Numbered from the stretch's first letter, positions 24,912-30,911 are shown. The stretch is 39,886 bases of DNA from a virus (IMGVR_UViG_3300015171_000012:1-39886); one strand, 5' to 3'. The notes: a model not told the origin generated them from the sequence alone. Program-made: numbers and translations.

Positions 24912-25091
24912 AGTTGCGAATTGGGCACATTCTGTCTTGATATGGGATACGTCTTCGTACAACTCATGTCCTAGGTAGTCGTGCCCAACTACTTCTTTAA
25001 CCACGTAAGTAGAATTGACGTATCTTACGCAGACCTTTTTCTCTTCTTTACCGCATCCGATTAACATTATGCATAATAGTATATATTTCAT
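24900..25091 (-). CDS. Small lipoprotein
   Basis: 63 residues, MKYILLCIMLIGCGKEEKK: short signal peptide with lipobox LIG|C, then a basic mature region with two later cysteines (KVCVRY; KTECAQF). Last gene of the leftward operon; its start overlaps the stop of the upstream gene (ATGA-type). May modify the host envelope (for example superinfection effects), an inference from the lipobox only. Confidence 0.62.
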   Translation of the reverse strand: MKYILLCIMLIGCGKEEKKVCVRYVNSTYVVKEVVGHDYLGHELYEDVSHIKTECAQFATLDN

Positions 25092-25324
25092 AAAATCCCC
25101 TGTTGTTTAAATAAACTTCTTCGATCTAAATTGTCCACGTTCTTAACCTTTTCAATAGTCTTCATTAGTCTCGACTCACAAACCCTGCAACGCCTGTCGT
25201 CTCTTTCGTGATAACCTGGGCTTGGCATGAGACCATGATAACCGCCGCATAGGCTTTTCTGATCTCTGAAGTAATGCTTGGCCTTGGATTTACCGTTTAT
25301 TGCATGATACCAATTTTCTTTCAT
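25088..25324 (-). CDS. Small zinc-site protein, paralogue of 26423..26590 product
   Basis: 78 residues from the ATG at 25324, chosen because GAGGAG precedes it; the frame extends further upstream without a ribosome site. The pattern HYFRDQKSLCGG ... RRCRVCESRL gives a likely zinc site (Cys plus CxxC). The gene at 26423 has the matching pattern LKFWSLCGRG ... VTCKICKKKL, so they are relatives. These short proteins are common in phage early regions; function unknown. Confidence 0.65.
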   Translation of the reverse strand: MKENWYHAINGKSKAKHYFRDQKSLCGGYHGLMPSPGYHERDDRRCRVCESRLMKTIEKVKNVDNLDRRSLFKQQGIL

Positions 25325-25635
25325 TTTCTCTCCTCGAAATCTTTTATCGCTTGGCGCACCATATCCACGCAAGGAAGCTTTTCGTGTAATCCGTCTCCAT
25401 AACAATCAATTGCCATAGAAATACATTCTAAAGCCTCAAGCAAACGTCCGCTCCTAGCCCGCTCCTCTTCGAGTGCTTTCTGGCCGCGTTGGCGTTCGGA
25501 GGTTACTCCAAATCTGAATGCAGCATAAAAGTGTGTTTTACTTGGAGCAGTCATTAAGGCATCATGGCATTTAAGAAAGTCGTGCCAATATTCTTCCCAG
25601 GCCAAATCATCGGGGTTTGGGATTGTGGTGTTCAT
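25321..25635 (-). CDS. Hypothetical protein
   Basis: 104 residues (MNTTIPNPDDLAWEEYWHDFLK). Helical; FRFGVTSERQRGQKALEEERARSGRLLEALECISMA is a likely coiled coil (about 40-77). Starts and ends with 4-base overlaps to both neighbours. A similar helical layout is seen in phage accessory proteins that have no known role. Confidence 0.62.
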   Translation of the reverse strand: MNTTIPNPDDLAWEEYWHDFLKCHDALMTAPSKTHFYAAFRFGVTSERQRGQKALEEERARSGRLLEALECISMAIDCYGDGLHEKLPCVDMVRQAIKDFEERK

Positions 25636-25877
25636 TTCAGTCTCCCATCAATTCCAGGAAGAACATAAACTTCTTTAGCCCAGTTAGATTTTCCCTCTAG
25701 ATAATTTTCAAAGTGAAAGTAATAGTTTTTTCGTCTGTTAATTAATATTTCATGCCAGCTATTGCAGTCGATAATCTTCTTTACGCTTACTGATCCATAG
25801 TTATCGCTTTCGCTATGTCCAACGATTTTTAGCCTTGTTCCTACTTTAAGTTGGCTCAACGACATAAGTCTTTCCAT
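25632..25877 (-). CDS. Small hypothetical protein
   Basis: 81 residues from the ATG at 25877, which overlaps the upstream stop (TGATG) and follows GGAGGAA. The middle (LKVGTRLKIVGHSESDNYGSVSVKKIID) reads as a small SH3-like beta-barrel, a fold frequent in phage host-takeover proteins. No motif to assign function. Confidence 0.62.
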   Translation of the reverse strand: MERLMSLSQLKVGTRLKIVGHSESDNYGSVSVKKIIDCNSWHEILINRRKNYYFHFENYLEGKSNWAKEVYVLPGIDGRLK

Positions 25878-26155
25878 CACTTCCTCCGTTCGTTTTGTAG
25901 TTGTGTAACTTTACTTTGGTGGGTCCTGGATTTAATGTGCTCTAAATAATCGCCATCAAGCCTGGGTCTTAAAATCATAAGGTCTTCTGGTATTCCTCTT
26001 CGTGAATTTTTACCTTCATTTCCGGCAATCGAGAAAATGCATTCATCTGGATTTAATTGGTAAAATCGACAAAGATTTTCGGCAGAAATAAAATGCTTAT
26101 TGGCATCGTTCTTTGAAATTACATAGTCGCCTAATAATAAATATTTCTTATCCAT
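25877..26155 (-). CDS. Small hypothetical protein
   Basis: 92 residues starting MDKKYLLLGDYVISKNDANK; the ATG at 26155 is preferred over an upstream in-frame codon because GGAGGGGAT lies just before it. Contains SAENLCRFYQLNPDECIFS, a pattern often seen in phage small proteins of unknown role, and a basic C-terminus rich in Gln/Arg/Lys. Confidence 0.62.
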   Translation of the reverse strand: MDKKYLLLGDYVISKNDANKHFISAENLCRFYQLNPDECIFSIAGNEGKNSRRGIPEDLMILRPRLDGDYLEHIKSRTHQSKVTQLQNERRK

Positions 26156-26426
26156 TATCCCCTCCCCACTCGCCAACCGTCTTGTGCTTAAGCAGCTCGT
26201 CGAGGAGCTTTAAGGCATCCTTTTGTCTTTCTTCTTGATAAGGTCTTAAATCGTGCATGTCCCCTACATGTGAACGAATACGCATCAAGATTTCGTCGCG
26301 CTCTCGGAGGATTTGTTCTAACTCTATGGTTGAGAGATATTCATTTATCTCGAATTGATCGCCTTCATTTTTTATGCGGCTTCTTATTGATAGCCGTGGA
26401 GGCAGCTTGTCTTTCGGTTCGGTCAC
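26148..26426 (-). CDS. Small helical hypothetical protein
   Basis: 92 residues (MTEPKDKLPPRLSIRSRIKNEG). From about 30 on a long charged helix (STIELEQILRERDEILMRIR...) predicts coiled coil, ending in a Gly/Asp tail. Overlaps both neighbours by four or more bases. Function unknown. Confidence 0.6.
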   Translation of the reverse strand: MTEPKDKLPPRLSIRSRIKNEGDQFEINEYLSTIELEQILRERDEILMRIRSHVGDMHDLRPYQEERQKDALKLLDELLKHKTVGEWGGDNG

Positions 26427-26590
26427 AATGCCTCCAATTTTTTCTTACATATTTTACATGTAACTTTGTTTCTCGATGCGGCTAAATTTTTAAAGCGAAT
26501 GCCTCTTCCGCAAAGAGACCAGAATTTTAATGGGTGAGCATATCCGCTGTCTTCAAGATACCAATGTTGTCGAACATATTCTTGCTCCAT
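26423..26590 (-). CDS. Small zinc-site protein
   Basis: 55 residues from the ATG at 26590, preceded by GTGAGGAGTG. Pattern HWYLEDSGYAHPLKFWSLCGRG ... VTCKICKKKL suggests one zinc ion held by Cys/His residues and CxxC. Paralogue of the 25088 gene. A longer in-frame start at 26608 would overlap the upstream gene more and lacks a clear ribosome site. Confidence 0.6.
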   Translation of the reverse strand: MEQEYVRQHWYLEDSGYAHPLKFWSLCGRGIRFKNLAASRNKVTCKICKKKLEAL

Positions 26591-26591
26591 A

Positions 26592-26933
26592 TCACTCCTC
26601 ACATTCATAACTACCGCTAAGTTTCACTAAGGCGATGCGCTCACAGCCTGCTCTTGCATCTGCGCTTTCTTTCGATAGCGAAAGTCCGTGATCTCCATTA
26701 GGATAAACATTCGCCCAAGCTTCCACGGTCTTCGTGACTTTCTTCTTTGGTCTCTCGATTAGTTTTAGGGAGGGTTCGAGGTGCCAGTCTTTTTGTCTAC
26801 CGTCTCCATGAAAATCTACGTAATACCTGTTTGCAAGAGCAACACCGACTAAATCACCGCGAATTTCAATAACCACTCCCCGCACGCCAAACGCTTCTAC
26901 TATATCATTTACTTTGAATTTTTGGTCTGTCAT
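26592..26933 (-). CDS. Hypothetical protein with C-terminal SKESAD-motif domain
   Basis: 113 residues. N-terminal half is an SH3-like barrel (KFKVNDIVEAFGVRGVVIEIRGD). C-terminal half (VEAWANVYPNGDHGLSLSKESADARA...RIALVKL) is shared with the gene at 28012 (ELWVNF...AYLSKESADKASD...GEAVKF). The C-terminal module is widespread in phage early proteins; its role is unknown. Start overlaps the upstream stop. Confidence 0.65.
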   Translation of the reverse strand: MTDQKFKVNDIVEAFGVRGVVIEIRGDLVGVALANRYYVDFHGDGRQKDWHLEPSLKLIERPKKKVTKTVEAWANVYPNGDHGLSLSKESADARAGCERIALVKLSGSYECEE

Positions 26934-27208
26934 TTTATACCTAGTTTCTCAGCGATTTGTTCTAAGGCATTATCTGCAAAATGAGAAACTTCTGAATAGT
27001 TTTCTATTTCAGGTCCGCCGCCATGCTTAAACCAATTCCAGCTATCTGGTTTCATTAAAACTTCTTGTCTAGAATAAGAATTAAGCGCATCAACCGCAAT
27101 CTTTAGGCATTCGATTAATTTAAAAAGACCGTCTTGATTGAATGTTTTAAGGCCGGACTTGTCTAAGTCTCTCAACATTCTATTTAACTTTTCATTTATC
27201 TTTTCCAT
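26930..27208 (-). CDS. Small helical hypothetical protein
   Basis: 92 residues (MEKINEKLNRMLRDLDKSGL). Predicted four-helix arrangement with a Trp/Gly-rich loop DSWNWFKHGGGPEI in the middle. No homologue recognised. Tight spacing with both neighbours confirms membership in the leftward operon. Confidence 0.6.
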   Translation of the reverse strand: MEKINEKLNRMLRDLDKSGLKTFNQDGLFKLIECLKIAVDALNSYSRQEVLMKPDSWNWFKHGGGPEIENYSEVSHFADNALEQIAEKLGIK

Positions 27209-27209
27209 A

Positions 27210-27371
27210 TCAATACTCCAATTTCTCTACACAGATTTTGTATTCTCCGTCTTTTCTTAATTCCTGATGGCAGGAAATTGGATTGTGTTTTGGTGTGTGT
27301 ACGGGAGAAAAATACCACACAAGTGATACTCCGAGTGCTCCAAAAATGTATCCAAAAACATAATCTGTCAT
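27210..27371 (-). CDS. Small single-pass membrane protein
   Basis: 53 residues: MTDYVFGYIFGALGVSLVWYF, one membrane helix close to the N-terminus, then a polar tail with two cysteines (ISCHQ, KICVEK). The start codon overlaps the upstream stop (ATGA) and the stop lies two bases before the next start, so the frame fits the operon although it is short. Possible envelope-acting takeover or superinfection protein; not assignable. Confidence 0.6.
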   Translation of the reverse strand: MTDYVFGYIFGALGVSLVWYFSPVHTPKHNPISCHQELRKDGEYKICVEKLEY

Positions 27372-27664
27372 TTCACACCATCCTTAAAATCTACGAACCG
27401 TTTCTTGTATCTAATTATTTCTGCGGGCGTGCAGCTGCAAGCGAACTGCACCTTGAACCCACAGTGAGGACACTTTTTAACATAACCTATCCCGATTGCA
27501 CGTCCCCTCGGACTTGGTGCCATCCCTCTAGTGCATTTATCTGAATTACAAAAGCTCACAATTCTATCCCTATTTGCGCAATCTACCATTTCATTTAACG
27601 GAACAGAGCTCATGTCTGCAAGTCCCGCCGCTTTCATTTGATCGTAGAAAGTGTGGTTTTTCAC
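27368..27664 (-). CDS. Zinc-site hypothetical protein
   Basis: 98 residues from a GTG at 27664 whose GTGA overlaps the upstream stop; an earlier GTG at 27703 would overlap the neighbour by 43 bases and has a weak ribosome site. Cysteine pairs FCNSDKCTRG and KKCPHCGFKVQFACSCTP point to one or two zinc ions. MKAAGLADMSSVPLNEMVDCA forms the helical N-terminus. Function unknown. Confidence 0.58.
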   Translation of the reverse strand: MKNHTFYDQMKAAGLADMSSVPLNEMVDCANRDRIVSFCNSDKCTRGMAPSPRGRAIGIGYVKKCPHCGFKVQFACSCTPAEIIRYKKRFVDFKDGVK

Positions 27665-27912
27665 TCTGTTATGTCCCAGATCCCAAGGTAAACTTTTTTC
27701 CACGATTCTTGTGATTTTTGGCGATCAGCATATAGGTCCATGCACAGATTGTTCATCAGCTCCATTTTTTGTCTGTCCATGCGCCACGACATTACCCTGT
27801 GGTCAAATGGGATTCTTTTATCCGCACGCCACATTGCCCTCTTTCTCTTTCCAATAAAATCCGACTGAGCGCCTCTATCCAGCTCTGCAGATGCCGTACA
27901 CATCTCACTCAT
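27661..27912 (-). CDS. Small hypothetical protein
   Basis: 83 residues, basic and helical (MSEMCTASAELDRGAQSDFIGKRKRAMWRADKRIPFDHRVMSW). Preceded by TGAGGTAAT. Rich in Met, Arg, Lys and Trp, so nucleic-acid or protein binding is possible. No family known. Coupled with the next gene by a GTGA overlap. Confidence 0.55.
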   Translation of the reverse strand: MSEMCTASAELDRGAQSDFIGKRKRAMWRADKRIPFDHRVMSWRMDRQKMELMNNLCMDLYADRQKSQESWKKVYLGIWDITE

Positions 27913-27943
27913 TTAATTACCTCAGCTTGGTAAATCGAAAACA

Positions 27944-28015
27944 TTAAATAACCGCCAAAGCACACGCCCAGACAATTGCGATGATAACTAATAGGTAGAT
28001 CATTTCGTCTTTCAT
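27944..28015 (-). CDS. Membrane micro-protein (23 residues)
   Basis: MKDEMIYLLVIIAIVWACAL and a few more residues: a single hydrophobic helix with an acidic N-terminus. Start overlaps the upstream stop (ATGA), the same coupling used by its neighbours, which is the main support for translation. Its TAA overlaps another ATG (TAATG) that opens an 11-residue frame running into the next gene's start. Too short for standard gene calling. Confidence 0.45.
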   Translation of the reverse strand: MKDEMIYLLVIIAIVWACALAVI

Positions 28016-28332
28016 TTCTTTGCCTCTATGAATTTAACCGCTTCGCCTTTTCTCCAATTTTTGTCAGATGCCTTATCGGCACTCTCTTTGCTTAGATAGG
28101 CGTAAGCATTGTATATAGATGGATCGCTTTCATATGTTTTATGAAAATTAACCCAAAGTTCCCTGCGCTTCTTTTTTACTAGGCGTCGGCATTGTTTGTA
28201 ATGTGCCTGAAATCTTTTTCCGTCCGCTATTTTTCCAATAAGCATATATCCGTCAATGCCAGTAATGTCGAATATGTATTTTTTGTAATTGTCGTAACAA
28301 ACTGCTCTATCGCCGATTTTAAATTTATTCAT
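28012..28332 (-). CDS. Hypothetical protein with SKESAD-motif domain
   Basis: 106 residues; the start at 28332 makes an ATGA overlap with the upstream gene. N-terminal barrel-like half (KFKIGDRAVCYDNYKKYIFDITGIDG) and C-terminal AYLSKESADKASDKNWRKGEAVKFIE, matching the C-terminal domain of the 26592 product. The pair looks like ancient duplicates within the same operon. Role unknown. Confidence 0.65.
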   Translation of the reverse strand: MNKFKIGDRAVCYDNYKKYIFDITGIDGYMLIGKIADGKRFQAHYKQCRRLVKKKRRELWVNFHKTYESDPSIYNAYAYLSKESADKASDKNWRKGEAVKFIEAKK

Positions 28333-28601
28333 TCCCATACCGTCTTTACCTCTCTATTAAACTTCTTAAACCAAATTGTATCGCGTTGATATTCTCCCAC
28401 ATGGTCACGATAAACTTCGTACACCGCTAAAGAGTAATTTCCCAATGGAAGGGATTTGGTTTCTATTTCCTGCGCTAATTTAATTCCGTGTTCTTCGTCT
28501 CTGCATTGTTCTCTGTCCCCAACAACGCGCCATTTAACCTGGTCTTGATAAGTGCTTATGTATTGTTCTTCTAGTGCGTACCAGTAAGTTACGTTTTCCA
28601 T
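28329..28601 (-). CDS. Hypothetical protein, first gene after internal early promoter
   Basis: 90 residues (MENVTYWYALEEQYISTYQDQ), aromatic-rich, probably alpha/beta. It is translated from AGAGGTGATCA, an extended Shine-Dalgarno site identical to the one in front of the 31017 gene, and lies behind a strong promoter at 28622-28651. Its position suggests that abundant early expression matters. Function unknown. Confidence 0.65.
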   Translation of the reverse strand: MENVTYWYALEEQYISTYQDQVKWRVVGDREQCRDEEHGIKLAQEIETKSLPLGNYSLAVYEVYRDHVGEYQRDTIWFKKFNREVKTVWE

Positions 28602-28621
28602 TGATCACCTCTTGGGAATTG

Positions 28622-28651
28622 TTTATAGTCGAAGTGTTTATTGGAAGTCAA
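28622..28651 (-). promoter_or_regulatory. Early promoter (minus), twin of the 30967 promoter
   Basis: On the minus strand: TTGACT (28651-28646), 18 bases, TATAAA (28627-28622), then CAATTCCCAAGAGGTGATCAATG. The -10, leader and ribosome site repeat almost exactly those of the rightward promoter at 30967-30995 (TATAAACAGTTGCAAGAGGTGATCAAT, 17-base spacer). It starts right behind the stop of the nuclease gene and would raise expression of the distal leftward genes. Confidence 0.75.
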
Positions 28652-28656
28652 TAGGG

Positions 28657-29070
28657 CTAGGAATTAAATTTTCCAAATACCTGGGATTCGATAATCAAGG
28701 CGTTTTCGAAATGAGGACGCAAAACATCGGTTAATTTGGGATTCTTGTAGCTTCCCTTCCAGATCTCTAGTTTACCGGGCCCCCCAGCCTGCCACAAACG
28801 CTTATTACGGCGAAATAGGTCCGTTTCCATGCCCTTGGCCTCAATCCAGAAGATCGTGCCCGTAATCGAATCCTGGACGGTGAAGTCTGGCCAGTATTCC
28901 CCGAGCTTGCAAACCCCGTTAAGGTACCAGTGAATATGCTGCTGCTTGGCAATAAGCTTAAACTCCCCGGCCTTCTCCCGAAGCTTGATCATGTCCTCGA
29001 TCACGTTCTCCAGCTTGGAGGCGCCCCCGGTTGATTTACTGGCGTTGTATTTGTTTTTTCTATTCCACAT
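28657..29070 (-). CDS. PD-(D/E)XK-type nuclease-like protein (DUF1064-like)
   Basis: 137 residues from the ATG at 29070, which follows GAGGGTAAGT and overlaps the previous gene; a further upstream start is less likely. The core EYWPDFTVQD ... TIFWIEAKG (about 72-95) contains the D...ExK triad of restriction-like nucleases, and NKRLWQAGGPGKLEIW follows. Relatives occur in phage replication/recombination clusters and may resolve or trim DNA. Its start sequence (MWNRK) is partly repeated upstream at 29270-29282. Confidence 0.62.
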   Translation of the reverse strand: MWNRKNKYNASKSTGGASKLENVIEDMIKLREKAGEFKLIAKQQHIHWYLNGVCKLGEYWPDFTVQDSITGTIFWIEAKGMETDLFRRNKRLWQAGGPGKLEIWKGSYKNPKLTDVLRPHFENALIIESQVFGKFNS

Positions 29071-29254
29071 ACTTACCCTCGTAGGAAACATGGTATTCTG
29101 GATATAGCTTCATGATCTCTTCAATCGTTTGATCGCCAATATCAATATGAATCAGCTCTGGCTTTTGTTCCCATTCCAGCTCTTTGGCGGTAGTAGGGAA
29201 ACATCGAGAATTGTTAGCGCCAGTTTTGTAAATGCTTATGATCTTATGCTTCAC
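29060..29254 (-). CDS. Small hypothetical protein
   Basis: 64 residues from a GTG at 29254, placed by the ribosome site GGGAG in GGGAGTTATTGAGTG, a 15-base segment identical to the start region of the next upstream gene. Sequence MKHKIISIYKTGANNSRCFP ... IHIDIGDQTIEEIMKLYPEY. No motif recognised. Confidence 0.58.
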   Translation of the reverse strand: MKHKIISIYKTGANNSRCFPTTAKELEWEQKPELIHIDIGDQTIEEIMKLYPEYHVSYEGKYVE

Positions 29255-29514
29255 TCAATAACTCCCTTTTCTATTCCACATTATTCTATCACCATTTTAA
29301 TTGGATATGCGTATTTCATTTGTGCGTCGAATGATTCTTTTAGGTTCTTACGATTGATTTCTTCATTCTTCTTTCTTTGTTCAAAGCAATTATCGCACTG
29401 GCAGTACCACTTGCCTTTTACTCTTTGCAACCAGCCTTGACCTGATTGTTTAAGATCTCCACAATAAAAGCATTTAGTTGGAAAGCTAATTCTCTTGGCC
29501 ACTCAATAACTCCC
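29253..29514 (-). repeat. Duplicated translation-start segment
   Basis: GGGAGTTATTGAGTG occurs at 29267-29253 and 29514-29500 on the minus strand, each time as ribosome site plus GTG start. Beside it TTTTCTATTCCACAT (start of the 28657 gene, MWNRK) recurs at 29056-29070 and about 29268-29282. Confidence 0.6.
29281..29502 (-). CDS. Small zinc-ribbon protein
   Basis: 73 residues from a GTG at 29502. Two CxxC pairs (KCFYCGDL about residue 11 and QCDNCFEQ about 35) with a beta hairpin between them make a four-cysteine zinc ribbon, followed by a charged helix. Such ribbons bind nucleic acid or protein. Uses the duplicated start region GGGAGTTATTGAGTG. Confidence 0.65.
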   Translation of the reverse strand: MAKRISFPTKCFYCGDLKQSGQGWLQRVKGKWYCQCDNCFEQRKKNEEINRKNLKESFDAQMKYAYPIKMVIE

Positions 29515-29552
29515 GCTCTTTGGTTTAGTATTCCTAATCGTTTCCAGTATCC

Positions 29553-29942
29553 CTAAAATGGTATTTCTTCCGATTCTATTCTTTCATTCGTATCATAGGG
29601 CAATATTTTATTCATAAATTTCCGAATATCTGCCTTAATGAGCGGAATATAATAATCCGCAAGTTCCTTGGCCTTGGGATTTATCGGGTATTCCTCCCCT
29701 AATTTTTTACCGTCTCCGCGCCCCGAGAAAGAATTATTCCTCATCTGCTCGTCGAGGAAATCAATCAACTGCGTCGGGCCTGGCATCCGCAAAACAACCA
29801 TGTCGACCGCAAGAGAAAATTCATAATCGAATTTATTCTCATATTTTTTCCACATCATTTTAACGCGCTCGTCGGGAAAAATCTTCTCCCCGTAAGTGTT
29901 TTTTAAACGATTAAGCTGCTCTCCGAAAACGTCCTTAGTCAT
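29553..29942 (-). CDS. Putative helicase loader / replication accessory protein
   Basis: 129 residues (MTKDVFGEQLNRLKNTYGEKIFPDERVKMMWKKYENKFDYEFSLAVD). The helical N-terminal part with RVKMMWKKYENKFDYEF resembles the small loaders (G39P type) that deliver host or phage helicase; it is directly downstream of the initiator gene with a 4-base overlap and a good GAGGAAAA ribosome site. No ATPase motif, so it is not a DnaC-type loader. Moderate confidence. Confidence 0.5.
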   Translation of the reverse strand: MTKDVFGEQLNRLKNTYGEKIFPDERVKMMWKKYENKFDYEFSLAVDMVVLRMPGPTQLIDFLDEQMRNNSFSGRGDGKKLGEEYPINPKAKELADYYIPLIKADIRKFMNKILPYDTNERIESEEIPF

Positions 29943-30625
29943 TTTTCCTCCAAAATGTCGTGAATTGATCTTTTAGGGGCCTCTAACTGCAACGATGTGC
30001 CAGTTTCGGGGTCTAGCCAATCTCTCCAAGAGGCCATAAACGTGCTAAAATGCTTTATGAACCGACTTTCCGTCGCGGACAGGGCTACGTGGCCACAGTA
30101 CTTTTCTATCGCGCTGGCGAGGTCGTGGAAGTCTTTAGCGGTTTTAATCTGCGTTTGGCATATTTTCATGCCCTTCGCTTTTCCCTCCTTTCGAGGGTAT
30201 TTCCTATAAAGGGATTCTAGATCCCAACTAACTCTGTCAGGAACTTCAGTTCCGGCAATATCGTTCGTTCGTTCGTTACGTTCGTTACGTTCGTTCGTAG
30301 CAGTACCATTTGACGGCGTAATGACGGCGTAATGACGGCTATTATCCAAATCAGATATAACCCCTTCATTTAAAAGGAAATTTATGCATTCCAATATTTC
30401 AGATTTCTTCAAAACCAATAGTGATGCGGCAAGGTCAACATTAAGGTCTATGGATTCTTTGTTTTCTTGGGAAGCATAGCAGCAAATGTATATAAACATG
30501 CGTTGCTTATTTGGCCCCCAAGAGAAAGTATTCAAGAAGAATTTGTTCTCGAAACGGAACCACGTATAGTTTGAGCGGTCTGCCCGCGGGTTAAATTTAT
30601 TCCAATTATTGATTTTCAATATCAT
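29939..30625 (-). CDS. Replication initiator protein (phage O / DnaD-like)
   Basis: 228 residues. N-terminal winged-helix-like domain (WFRFENKFFLNTFSWGPNKQRMFIYICCYASQE ... LNVDLAASLLVLKKSEILECINFLLNEGVI, about 22-92), which would bind origin DNA. A linker with the repeat NERNERNERTND (about 112-123) is followed by a C-terminal helical domain (FHDLASAIEKYC, WRDWLD). This layout is that of lambda O-type initiators, and, as in lambda, repeated sequences lie within the gene (30262-30339). First gene of the leftward operon. Confidence 0.72.
   Translation of the reverse strand: MILKINNWNKFNPRADRSNYTWFRFENKFFLNTFSWGPNKQRMFIYICCYASQENKESIDLNVDLAASLLVLKKSEILECINFLLNEGVISDLDNSRHYAVITPSNGTATNERNERNERTNDIAGTEVPDRVSWDLESLYRKYPRKEGKAKGMKICQTQIKTAKDFHDLASAIEKYCGHVALSATESRFIKHFSTFMASWRDWLDPETGTSLQLEAPKRSIHDILEEK
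30262..30400. repeat. Iteron-like repeats and A+T-rich stretch: candidate replication origin in the initiator gene
   Basis: CGTT units (partly CGTTA) fill 30262-30298, and TGACGGCGTAA occurs twice plus a partial third copy at 30311-30339. A clearly A+T-rich stretch follows (30340-30400). Direct repeats beside an A+T-rich region within an initiator gene is the lambda-type origin layout. The repeats sit in the linker-coding section, so they can vary without harming protein folds. Confidence 0.6.
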
Positions 30626-30653
30626 AGAGCATCCTTTACGTGTTGCACGGCTG

Positions 30654-30673
30654 ACTACCTTGAAGGCAGTATT
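30654..30673. promoter_or_regulatory. Operator-like palindrome over a weak leftward promoter
   Basis: ACTACCTT-g-AAGGCAGT is a 17-base inverted repeat with one mismatch. On the minus strand a TTGCGT ... AATACT pair (-35 at about 30695-30690, -10 at 30673-30668) overlaps it. A DNA-binding protein here would block the initiator promoter. No repressor gene is recognised nearby. Both the promoter and the operator are inferred from sequence only. Confidence 0.4.
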
Positions 30674-30710
30674 TACCCGAATTAAAAAAAACGCAACTTC
30701 AATTTATTTA

Positions 30711-30838
30711 TTGATTTATGTTGTGGGGCATTCTACAACTGTCTTAGACATCCACTCCGCACGGTGTGTTTATCTACCTTATGCCCGGTAACGCATCTCG
30801 GATCACCTCTGTATGCTTATCGGGCATTTTTATTTTAT
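30711..30838 (+). ncRNA. Possible small RNA ending in a terminator hairpin with an anti-Shine-Dalgarno loop
   Basis: A moderate promoter (TTGATT 30711, 17 bases, TACAAC 30734) would start RNA near 30746. It ends in ATGCCCG (30781) ... CGGGCAT (30821) with inner stem GCAT/ATGC (30793, 30813) and TTTTTATTTT. The loop shows GGATCACCTC (30800-30809), identical to the 3' tail of 16S rRNA and complementary to AGAGGTGATC before the genes at 31017 and 28601. On the other strand the same bases read as a ribosome site before a 5-codon frame. Either reading is possible. Confidence 0.4.
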
Positions 30839-30911
30839 CGGGGCTTCGTTTAATTTAGTAAGATATTGGGGGCTCTCCCCAGTGATACTGGTGCAAGTCC
30901 GGTAGCCCCGG
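30839..30911 (+). tRNA. tRNA-like cloverleaf, divergent (Glu-type, nominal anticodon CTC)
   Basis: 73 bases fold as a tRNA: acceptor CGGGGCT/AGCCCCG (7 bp); T8; D-arm GTTT/AGAT with A14 and A21; anticodon stem TTGGG/CCCAG; loop GGCTCTC; 4-base variable loop; T-arm ACTGG/CCGGT with loop TGCAAGT; discriminator G. The beginning TTCGTTTA resembles tRNA-Glu, agreeing with CTC at 34-36. Odd points: position 33 is G, not the near-universal U; G18 is A; position 55 is G; no encoded CCA. It may be a decaying tRNA, a tRNA mimic or a former attachment site. Confidence 0.45.

Noticed and set aside
27278-27857. Plus-strand frames opposite the leftward operon (27278-27544, 27651-27857)
   Set aside because: Shadows of the coupled minus-strand genes; no ribosome sites and biased composition.
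30262-30339. CRISPR-like array
   Set aside because: The repeats are very short, contiguous, without spacers, and lie inside a coding gene.
30609-30791. Plus-strand 60-codon frame in the divergent control region
   Set aside because: No ribosome site, crosses promoter and operator-like elements, odd composition, and ends inside the terminator-like hairpin.
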